Assembly (NCBI RefSeq): GCF_052113225.1
Contig: NZ_JBFRCT010000003.1
Location: 620,001 to 684,000 of the forward strand
Reading direction: 5' to 3'
Length of the DNA: 64,000 nucleotides
From: Pristimantibacillus sp052113225
Lineage (GTDB): Bacteria > Bacillota > Bacilli > Paenibacillales > Paenibacillaceae
The translations under genes and the position numbers were made by a program. Positions 25,345 through 32,313 of this stretch are shown here, one piece after another (within the stretch, counting starts at the first letter, position 1; each line of letters opens with the position of its first letter). The notes under the pieces were generated by a model, which ran no database searches, was not told the DNA's origin, and saw only the letters and a list, made by a program, of their open reading frames with translations.

Positions 25345-26769
25345 TTGTGCAAGGCAAGATCGCACGGCTGGCAGGGGACATTATTGAGTGATCCGCTTCC
25401 GTTAATGCTGCAACTGGCGCTTATTTTGTTTTTGGTGCTCATGAATGGTCTGTTTGTTGCGGCGGAATTCGCCATGGTGAAGGTTCGAGGAACTCGAATC
25501 GAAACGCTGGCTGCAGAAGGCCACCTGCGGGCGAAGCTTGCTTCACACCTGACGGGCAATCTCGATGCTTATTTATCGGCATGCCAGCTGGGAATTACTC
25601 TGGCCTCGCTTGGTTTGGGCTGGATTGGCGAGCCTGCAGTCAAAAGGTTAATTGAACCTTGGTTTCATGCGCTTGGTTGGGGCAGCCCGGTATGGATCCA
25701 TTCTATTTCCTTCGTTATTGCCTTCGTTTTTATCACGATTCTCCATATCGTCCTCGGTGAACTCGCCCCTAAAACAATCGCTATCCGTAAAGCGGAGGCG
25801 GTTACCTTGCTGACAGCAGCGCCTCTCGTTATGTTCCGCAAACTCATGTATCCCTTCATATGGGTATTAAACGGTCTTGCCAATCAGCTGTTGAAGCGGT
25901 TCGGCATTGAACCGGCATCCGAGCAGCATTTGGCTCATACGGAACAGGAGATCCGTATATTAATGAAAGAGAGCCACAAGAATGGACTGATCAATAATAC
26001 AGAGCTGACGTTGGTTGATAATATTTTCGAATTTGCCGAGACTAATGCCCGTGAAATCATGATTCCCCGTACAGAGATGGTCTGTTTATATGTGAATCTA
26101 ACCTTGGATGAGAATAAAGATATTGCGCTTAATGAAATGCATACGAGATATCCGGTTTGTGATAATGATAAGGATAATATTATCGGTTTCGTTCATATAA
26201 AAGATTTACTAAAGGATACGATGCATAGTCTGACGGATATCCGGCAAATTACTCGTCCGATCACAACCGTCCCAGATTCCATGCAGATCAGTAATCTGCT
26301 TATACTTATGCAGAAGAAAAAAGCACAAATTGCTATCCTTATCGACGAATACGGAGGGACATCCGGTCTTGTGACGCTTGAAGATATTATGGAGGAGATT
26401 GTAGGCGAGATCCAGGATGAGTTTGATGAAGAACGTGCGGAGATTGAGAAGCGGGATGAGACAACTTATTCGATCAGTGGCATGATGCTAATTGAGGAAG
26501 TGAATAGCTACTTCGGGCTTAATATTGAAAGCGACAATTACGATACGATAGGCGGATGGATCTATTCGCAGATCGAGATTCCTCCAAAGAATCAGCAGCG
26601 GATTGATTATGGGGAAGGGTACGTCTTCATTATTGAGGAGACGGATCATCTGCGAATTTCCCGTGTTATCGTACAAATGATAAATTTGCAAGTACAGCCC
26701 GAACATGGAAAAGAAACCCGGACGGCAGGTATTGGCTCGATATCTGCTGGTCGGCAGCATAAAACATAA
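25345..26769 (+). CDS. CNNM/HlyC-CorC family membrane protein with CBS pair
   Basis: A protein of about 474 residues of the TlyC/YrkA type, connected with magnesium or other cation homeostasis in known members. An N-terminal DUF21/CNNM membrane domain (four segments, AAEFAMVKVRGTR) covers roughly 30-210. Two CBS domains lie around 220-345 (MIPRTEMVCLYV, ILIDEYGGTSGLVTLEDIMEEI) and a CorC_HlyC domain follows to about 450. The start is uncertain: a perfect AAGGAGG at 25327-25333 fits the TTG at 25345 with long spacing, while a TTG at 25384, giving 461 residues, agrees better with family N-termini. Confidence 0.9.
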   Translation: MCKARSHGWQGTLLSDPLPLMLQLALILFLVLMNGLFVAAEFAMVKVRGTRIETLAAEGHLRAKLASHLTGNLDAYLSACQLGITLASLGLGWIGEPAVKRLIEPWFHALGWGSPVWIHSISFVIAFVFITILHIVLGELAPKTIAIRKAEAVTLLTAAPLVMFRKLMYPFIWVLNGLANQLLKRFGIEPASEQHLAHTEQEIRILMKESHKNGLINNTELTLVDNIFEFAETNAREIMIPRTEMVCLYVNLTLDENKDIALNEMHTRYPVCDNDKDNIIGFVHIKDLLKDTMHSLTDIRQITRPITTVPDSMQISNLLILMQKKKAQIAILIDEYGGTSGLVTLEDIMEEIVGEIQDEFDEERAEIEKRDETTYSISGMMLIEEVNSYFGLNIESDNYDTIGGWIYSQIEIPPKNQQRIDYGEGYVFIIEETDHLRISRVIVQMINLQVQPEHGKETRTAGIGSISAGRQHKT

Positions 26770-26805
26770 ATAAATCCCCTTGCGTTTGGCGCAAGGGGAT
26801 TTATT
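26768..26805. terminator. Bidirectional terminator between the CNNM gene and mnmA
   Basis: AATAAATCCCCTTGCG with CGCAAGGGGATTTATT, loop of five, lying between convergent genes. Confidence 0.9.
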
Positions 26806-26809
26806 ATTC

Positions 26810-27943
26810 TTATTTCGCTAAAGCTTCAAAGGCTGCTTCATCAATCTTGTGAACGATATCAATCGTACCACCGCCGAGACATAGCTCTCCGTCATACAAA
26901 ACAACAGCTTGACCAGGCGTAATCGCCTTTTGCGGTTTGTCGAAGACGATATCAGCTGTACCATCAGCATGGAGAGTAACACTAACGCCCTGATCCGGCT
27001 GGCGGTAACGGAATTTCGCGGTGCAGCGGAAGGTTGCATCCGGCTTGCCAGGAGCAATCCAGTTGATTCCACTTGCTGTAAGACCGGTCGAGTACATGCT
27101 TGGATGCGACTCGCCTTGCACGACATACAGAATATTACGATCCAGATCCTTGTCTGCTACGAACCATGGCTCGCCATTGCCGGAGCCGCCAATACCAAGT
27201 CCTTGACGCTGGCCTAGTGTGTAATACATTAAGCCGTCATGGCGGCCTTTCACTTCACCGGACCGGATGTCTACCATATCACCAGGACGTGCAGGCAAAT
27301 AGTTGCTGAGGAATTCCTTGAAATTACGCTCGCCAATAAAGCAGACACCAGTGCTGTCTTTCTTCTTAGCTGTATAAAGACCAGCTTCCTCGGCAATTCG
27401 GCGAACTTCCGGCTTCGGAAGATGCCCGATCGGGAACATTGCTTTCTCAAGCTGCTTTTGATTCAACGCGCTTAAGAAATAGGTTTGGTCTTTATTGCTG
27501 TCAACACCACGCAGAAGCTTAGTCTCGCCGTCTGGTGTTCGTTCAACTCTGGCATAGTGGCCAGTTGCGAGATAATCCGCGCCAAGCTCATTCGCTTTCT
27601 TGAGAAAATCGCCGAATTTAATCTCACGGTTGCACATGACATCCGGATTAGGTGTCCGGCCGCGCTTGTATTCNTCGAGGAAATAAGTAAACACTTTATC
27701 GAAATATTGTTTCTCGAAGTTTACCGTATAATAAGGAATGCCGATCTGATCACAAACCCGGCGAACATCCTCAGCGTCCTCTTCCGCTGTACAATGCCCG
27801 AATTCATCGGTATCATCCCAGTTTTTCATAAATATGCCAACCACATCATAGCCTTGCTGCTTCAGCAGCAGAGCCGTAACGGAGGAATCAACCCCGCCGG
27901 ACATTCCGACTACAACACGAGTCTCTTGAATTGATTTGACCAT
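26810..27943 (-). CDS. mnmA: tRNA-specific 2-thiouridylase MnmA
   Basis: Thiolates U34 of tRNA-Lys, -Glu and -Gln using sulfur passed from a cysteine desulfurase. The 377 residues contain the PP-loop GMSGGVDSS near 13-21, the first catalytic cysteine in NPDVMCNREIKFG, the second in STGVCFIGERNF, and the PTPG-like C-terminal barrel. The ATG at 27943 fits AAGGCGGTG better than an ATG two codons earlier. One N at about 27674 makes a GAN codon (Asp or Glu), with no frame effect. In Bacillus mnmA lies downstream of iscS in the same direction; here it is inverted and divergent from cymR-iscS. Confidence 0.97.
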   Translation of the reverse strand: MVKSIQETRVVVGMSGGVDSSVTALLLKQQGYDVVGIFMKNWDDTDEFGHCTAEEDAEDVRRVCDQIGIPYYTVNFEKQYFDKVFTYFLXEYKRGRTPNPDVMCNREIKFGDFLKKANELGADYLATGHYARVERTPDGETKLLRGVDSNKDQTYFLSALNQKQLEKAMFPIGHLPKPEVRRIAEEAGLYTAKKKDSTGVCFIGERNFKEFLSNYLPARPGDMVDIRSGEVKGRHDGLMYYTLGQRQGLGIGGSGNGEPWFVADKDLDRNILYVVQGESHPSMYSTGLTASGINWIAPGKPDATFRCTAKFRYRQPDQGVSVTLHADGTADIVFDKPQKAITPGQAVVLYDGELCLGGGTIDIVHKIDEAAFEALAK

Positions 27944-28182
27944 TTGCATGCACCGCCTTGTTCTTCACGCTTCTAAATGAAAGGGCAATTGCCCTTGTAA
28001 ATACTTCGTACTATTGTAACATAGACGTAAAACTTTTTCATGAGAAGTCAATCCTTTTCTCGCAAGTCGCAATATGATGTGTTAACATAGATATAATATG
28101 GGAATACCCGTAATTAAACAAACGATATACTACACATACGTACAATCGAATGGAACAACTAACAATAGAGAGGTGCCCGAAT

Positions 28183-28602
28183 ATGAAAATATCGACGAAA
28201 GGCCGTTATGNCCTAACCATTATGATGGAGCTTGCGGGGAAATTTGGCGAAGGCCCGATTTCACTCAAGAGTATTGCCGAACGCAATCAACTGTCCGAGC
28301 ACTACTTGGAGCAATTGGTTGCACCGCTTCGTAATGCTGGACTTGTTAAAAGTATTCGCGGCGCTTACGGCGGCTATATTTTATCGAAGGAGCCGGAGAC
28401 AATTACTGCCGGCGACGTGATTCGTATATTGGAAGGTCCAATCTCTCCGGTTGATTTCACGGAAGAGGATGATCCAGCTAAACGTGATTTGTGGCTTCGG
28501 ATTCGTGATAGTATCGCAAGTGTGCTTGATTCAACAACGCTCGCTGATTTGGTGACTTATCAGGCTGCAGGTGTTGACGACAGCTATATGTTCTATATTT
28601 AA
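28183..28602 (+). CDS. cymR: Cysteine metabolism repressor CymR (Rrf2 family)
   Basis: A 139-residue Rrf2-family winged-helix repressor, near-identical in layout to Bacillus CymR: begins MKISTKGRY, has LKSIAERNQLSEHYLEQL as the recognition helix region, IRGAYGGYILS and ends YMFYI. It lacks the three clustered cysteines of IscR, so it should not carry an Fe-S cluster and instead works with CysK to repress sulfur uptake genes. The start with GAGAGGTG upstream is preferred to an ATG at 28150. An N at about 28211 falls in a GNC codon where the family has Gly. iscS follows at 12 bases. Confidence 0.95.
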   Translation: MKISTKGRYXLTIMMELAGKFGEGPISLKSIAERNQLSEHYLEQLVAPLRNAGLVKSIRGAYGGYILSKEPETITAGDVIRILEGPISPVDFTEEDDPAKRDLWLRIRDSIASVLDSTTLADLVTYQAAGVDDSYMFYI

Positions 28603-28614
28603 TGAGGGATTCGT

Positions 28615-29769
28615 ATGAAAAAATATTATTTTGACCATGCAGCTACAACGCCGATGCATCCAGATGTGGCGGCAGCCATGCTAGAGGTGATGACGGGTGC
28701 CGGCGGCAACCCGTCCAGTATGCATGCCTTCGGGCGTGAGGCTAAGCATAAGGTGAATCGGGCTAGAGATGGGATCGCAGCAGCACTTGGCTGCAAGCCC
28801 TCGGAGATTGTCTTCACCTCCGGCGGTACGGAAAGTGATAATGCAGCTATTATCGGTGTGGCAGCGGCGATGAAGAAAAAGGGCAAAAATCATATCATTA
28901 CATCGAAAGCCGAGCATCATGCGGTGCTTCATACTTGTGAAGCGTTAGCCGAAACCGGTTATGAAGTCACCTATCTTCCAGTCGACCACACCGGTCGTGT
29001 CTCTGTTGAAGAAGTGGCTGCAGCTATTAGACCACATACGGCACTGATCAGCATCATGCATGGCAACAATGAAGTAGGTACACTGCAGCCAATCGAAGAG
29101 ATTGGTGCAATCGCTCATGACCATGGCGTGTTGTTTCATGTAGATGCCGTGCAGGCTTTTGGTACGGCTCAATACCGGTTATCTGAGATGCCGGTTGATT
29201 TGATGAGCTTTTCCGCACATAAGATTAACGGTCCTCAAGGCGTAGGGGCTTTATATATCGCTAATGGAACACCATTTGAGCCAATTGCACACGGAGGATC
29301 ACAAGAGCGAAAGCGGAGAGCAGGGACGGAGAACGTCGCTGGCATCATCGGTTTCGCTAAAGCTGTTGAAATTTGTGTGAACAATCGTGAAAACAAGCAA
29401 CTTTTGTTGGACAAGCTGCGTAAAGAGTGGGTAGAACAGCTTAAGAATAAGCTTAAAGGAACAGAAATCGTTGTGAACGGGAATGCCGAGCATCATTTGC
29501 CGCAAATTGCGAATATCAGTTTTATGGGGATCGATACCGAAACAATGCTGATGAACCTCGACATGGAAGGGATTGCTTCATCCAGCGGTTCCGCTTGTAC
29601 GTCGGGTTCATTGGAACGATCGCATGTACTGAAGGCAATGGCTCTCTCGAAGGAACGTTTGAATTCTGCTGTACGATTCAGCTTCGGTTTGGGGAATACT
29701 GTGGAGGAACTGGAAGACGCTGCACGTAAAATCGCGACAATCGTGGAGCGTATCCGTACCAACCAATAG
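28615..29769 (+). CDS. Cysteine desulfurase (IscS/YrvO type)
   Basis: A 384-residue PLP enzyme that releases sulfur from cysteine for tRNA thiolation. Visible are the early DHAATTPMHP, GGTESDN for PLP phosphate binding, the PLP lysine in SFSAHKINGPQG, and the mobile-loop catalytic cysteine in SSGSACTSGS. Placed between cymR and yrrD and near mnmA, it is the likely sulfur donor for MnmA, as shown for YrvO in Bacillus. Cotranscribed with cymR. Confidence 0.95.
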   Translation: MKKYYFDHAATTPMHPDVAAAMLEVMTGAGGNPSSMHAFGREAKHKVNRARDGIAAALGCKPSEIVFTSGGTESDNAAIIGVAAAMKKKGKNHIITSKAEHHAVLHTCEALAETGYEVTYLPVDHTGRVSVEEVAAAIRPHTALISIMHGNNEVGTLQPIEEIGAIAHDHGVLFHVDAVQAFGTAQYRLSEMPVDLMSFSAHKINGPQGVGALYIANGTPFEPIAHGGSQERKRRAGTENVAGIIGFAKAVEICVNNRENKQLLLDKLRKEWVEQLKNKLKGTEIVVNGNAEHHLPQIANISFMGIDTETMLMNLDMEGIASSSGSACTSGSLERSHVLKAMALSKERLNSAVRFSFGLGNTVEELEDAARKIATIVERIRTNQ

Positions 29770-29786
29770 GGGGCCCTTGAAGCGCC

Positions 29787-30332
29787 ATGATCAAACTCCA
29801 GCAATTAATCGGACTGCCAGTGCTTGTTATTCATTCCGGCAAACATGTCGGCAACGTAAAAGATGCTTGGTTCGATGAACATTGGCGATTGATTGGTCTG
29901 ATCGTAGAGAGCGCAAAATGGTTTTCGTCATCTGTGAAAATCGTGGAGTGGGCAGAAGTATTAACCTGCGGCGAGGATGCCGTATTTATCTCCAGAGAAT
30001 CTGCTATTCAATCGGTTAAGCCCAAGCAGATCGGGAGATCTTTTGACACCGGTGTGGTCAAACTGAAGGAATTGCCTATCGTTACCGTGCAAGGAATACA
30101 GCTTGGTCGCGTATCGGATGTTTATTTTTACCCATTTCAGGGTACACAAATAGTAGGCTATGAGCTTACGGATGGTTTTATATCGGATCTGATGGAAGGG
30201 CGTAAATGGCTCAAAGCCCCGGAGGATCCGGATGCCGTGCTGCTCGGGGAAGACGCGATTATCGTTCCTGCTGTCAGTGAAGCGGAATTGGAGCCTGTCG
30301 CAGCTTCCAATTCGACATATAGGGAGAAATGA
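29787..30332 (+). CDS. yrrD: PRC-barrel domain protein (YrrD-like)
   Basis: A 181-residue cytoplasmic protein with two PRC-barrel beta domains: KLQQLIGLPVLVIHSGKHVG at the N-terminus and a second around LKELPIVTVQGIQLGRVSDV near residue 95. It matches Bacillus YrrD in length and neighbourhood. Its function is not established; PRC barrels often mediate protein or RNA contacts. It starts 17 bases after iscS and ends 3 bases before the next small gene, so the four genes look like one operon. Confidence 0.85.
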   Translation: MIKLQQLIGLPVLVIHSGKHVGNVKDAWFDEHWRLIGLIVESAKWFSSSVKIVEWAEVLTCGEDAVFISRESAIQSVKPKQIGRSFDTGVVKLKELPIVTVQGIQLGRVSDVYFYPFQGTQIVGYELTDGFISDLMEGRKWLKAPEDPDAVLLGEDAIIVPAVSEAELEPVAASNSTYREK

Positions 30333-30335
30333 AAG

Positions 30336-30533
30336 ATGATGAGATGTCCCAATTGCAATTCGAAGGATATTGGTAAGATCGGTTCCCATCAGTTTTACTG
30401 CTGGGGCTGCTTTATAGAGCTGACAGTGAACGGTGAGAAGATGTCGGTCTATCAAGTTGAAGAGGACGGAACACTTAGTTCGCTCGACGATTTATTCTTC
30501 GAGGAGGAAATGCCGCAAATTCAAATTAATTAG
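30336..30533 (+). CDS. Small zinc-ribbon protein
   Basis: Sixty-five residues beginning with a C-x2-C pair (CPNC) followed by another pair (YCWGC), the spacing of a single zinc ribbon, and an acidic C-terminal tail (FFEEEMPQIQIN). The start could be either of two consecutive ATGs; GGAGAAA is upstream. It is the last gene before a terminator in the cymR-iscS-yrrD unit. I do not recognise a named function; a nucleic-acid or protein adaptor role would be inference only. Confidence 0.8.
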   Translation: MMRCPNCNSKDIGKIGSHQFYCWGCFIELTVNGEKMSVYQVEEDGTLSSLDDLFFEEEMPQIQIN

Positions 30534-30556
30534 CGGCTTCATAATGTTATTACTTC

Positions 30557-30580
30557 AGGACGGCGTATGCCGTCCTTTTT
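30557..30580 (+). terminator. Terminator of the cymR operon
   Basis: AGGACGGC, loop GTAT, GCCGTCCT and five T. Confidence 0.9.
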
Positions 30581-30689
30581 GCCGTGTTTTTCTCTTTCAT
30601 GGATGAAATGGACCGCTTGTACATATACTTAAGCAGATTGTTCTGGTTAACAATGCCTTATGGTAATGAAACAAGCGGGGGTGAAGACG

Positions 30690-31757
30690 GTGGAACGGTT
30701 AATGAAGAGCCGTCTGTTTGTATGGCTGGTCTATATCATTATGGGGCTCTTAGCCTTGTACTTGCTGCTGCTCGTGAAGCCAATTTTCTTGCATTTGTAC
30801 GCATTTCTTAAGGCGGTACTTGCTCCTTTTATCATTGCCATGATTGTTTCTTATGTCCTCAATCCGATCGTAACTTTACTTCATGAGCGAAAAGTGCCGC
30901 GAACGGCTGCGGTGCTTCTTATCTATACGGTATTTTGTGCAGCGCTTGCCGTTATTCTGGTCAACATGATTCCGATGTTCAAAGAACAGATGGATCAGTT
31001 GAACCGTCATGTTCCTGACCTGACCATACGTGCGGAGAGTCTTGTTACCGATTTGAATAATTCTTTCCTGCCAGACAGTATCCGTGAAGGATTAAATAAG
31101 TCTATCTTCCAGATGGAAAAGAAGCTCTCGGAGACCGTGACCCATTTCATTAACAACATTGGATCTGTTGTGAATGCTGTGTTTATTGCCTTTATCATTC
31201 CTTTCCTTGCGTTCTATATCTTGAAGGACTTCGATCTGTTCGAACGGACAGTCATTACCTATGTCCCAAAGTCCCATCGAAAACATACGGTTAGATTACT
31301 CAAAGATATTGACTCAGCGCTGGGAAGCTACATCCGAGGGCAATTTATCGTCTGTATAATTGTTGGCATTCTTGCTTATATCGGTTACATCATCGTTGGT
31401 GTTCCGTATCCATTGCTGCTTGCCAGCGTTGTTGCTGTGACGAACATTATTCCGTACCTTGGTCCTTTCTTTGGCGCTGCACCGGCGCTGCTAGTAGCCT
31501 CAACCATTTCGCTGAAAATGGTGCTGCTTGTGGCGATCGTGAATATGTCGTGCCAAGTTCTTGAAGGAAATGTCGTCTCTCCGCAGGTTGTTGGCCGAAC
31601 ACTTCATATTCATCCGCTCGCGATTATATTTGCCCTGCTCGTCGGCGGAGAAGTAGCCGGTATTGTCGGGATGATTTTAGCGGTTCCGATCTTCGCTGCA
31701 CTGAAAGTCATCGTTCAGCATATTTTTGCTTACTACGTCAGGCGAAAGACCATTTGA
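30690..31757 (+). CDS. yrrI: AI-2E family permease (YrrI-like)
   Basis: About 355 residues with seven to eight membrane segments: two N-terminal, an amphipathic middle of about 100 residues (FKEQMDQLNRHVPDL...), and a C-terminal bundle with GVPYPLLLASVVAVTNIIPYLGPFFG, the family hallmark. Members include AI-2 exporters and Na+/H+ antiporters, so the substrate is open. The GTG at 30690 has GCGGGG nine bases before; an ATG at 30660 would add ten residues. It precedes alaS, as yrrI does in Bacillus, and the alaS promoter overlaps its last codons. Confidence 0.9.
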   Translation: MERLMKSRLFVWLVYIIMGLLALYLLLLVKPIFLHLYAFLKAVLAPFIIAMIVSYVLNPIVTLLHERKVPRTAAVLLIYTVFCAALAVILVNMIPMFKEQMDQLNRHVPDLTIRAESLVTDLNNSFLPDSIREGLNKSIFQMEKKLSETVTHFINNIGSVVNAVFIAFIIPFLAFYILKDFDLFERTVITYVPKSHRKHTVRLLKDIDSALGSYIRGQFIVCIIVGILAYIGYIIVGVPYPLLLASVVAVTNIIPYLGPFFGAAPALLVASTISLKMVLLVAIVNMSCQVLEGNVVSPQVVGRTLHIHPLAIIFALLVGGEVAGIVGMILAVPIFAALKVIVQHIFAYYVRRKTI

Positions 31758-31782
31758 CAGACGTTCCTTTGGCCGATATACT
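31754..31782 (+). promoter_or_regulatory. Promoter of alaS
   Basis: TTGACA, exactly 17 bases, TATACT. The -35 hexamer overlaps the stop codon of the preceding permease gene. Confidence 0.85.
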
Positions 31783-31788
31783 TTAGAC

Positions 31789-32084
31789 AGTTACAGCAAC
31801 TATTACATGTAAAGCGTTGATGGAAGGAAGTAAGCCATAGCCCGTCAATCAGAGAGAGAGCTTCTTCGCCATAAGCAGGCGTTGGGTGTAAAAGCTCTTA
31901 GGACGAAGAATGGCCGAAAGCTACTTTCGGAGTGTGAATGAACTTCACCGGGAAGACCCGTTATCGTCTATTGAGGAGATTGCTTTAAGCGCAGCCGAGG
32001 ATTACTCGCTGTAGACGCCGGGCAATAACCAGGGTGGTACCGCGATTATGAATTCGTCCCTGTCTAATGACAGGGACTTTTTTA
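31789..32084 (+). promoter_or_regulatory. T-box leader of alaS
   Basis: The canonical T-box AGGGTGGTACCGCG is at 32031-32044. The terminator stem GTCCCTGTC with GACAGGGAC plus six T follows (32056-32083). The Stem I region with GAGAGAGAGC begins near 31852. Alanine specificity follows from the gene; I did not assign the specifier codon. Confidence 0.95.
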
Positions 32085-32131
32085 TGTTCTAAAACAAATT
32101 TTTAAAAGTCAGAAATGGATTGAACCGGGCA

Positions 32132-32263
32132 GCACGGAGAAAAAGGTTGGAGCTTTTGGAGCGACAGCACCCGCCTTTGTTTTTGAATTTCACCACTGGA
32201 TTAAAGTAATTGAAGAAATTCAAAAACAACAGCGGCCAAAAGCCCAACCTTTTTCATAGTGCG
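32132..32263 (+). repeat. H1 asymmetric-hairpin repeat, copy D, inside the alaS leader
   Basis: The outer arms AAAAAGGTTGG (32140) and CCAACCTTTTT (32244) are perfect over 11 bp, as are the inner arms TTTTTGAATTT (32180) and AAATTCAAAAA (32216). The core is GGAGCGACAGCACCCGCCTTTG on the left and CAACAGCGGCC on the right. It lies between the T-box terminator and the alaS ribosome site, so it is part of the alaS mRNA leader. Confidence 0.85.
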
Positions 32264-32313
32264 TGCTCATCAGGTTCTAATCCCAACTCTAATTTTAATG
32301 GAGGTTTTAATCA

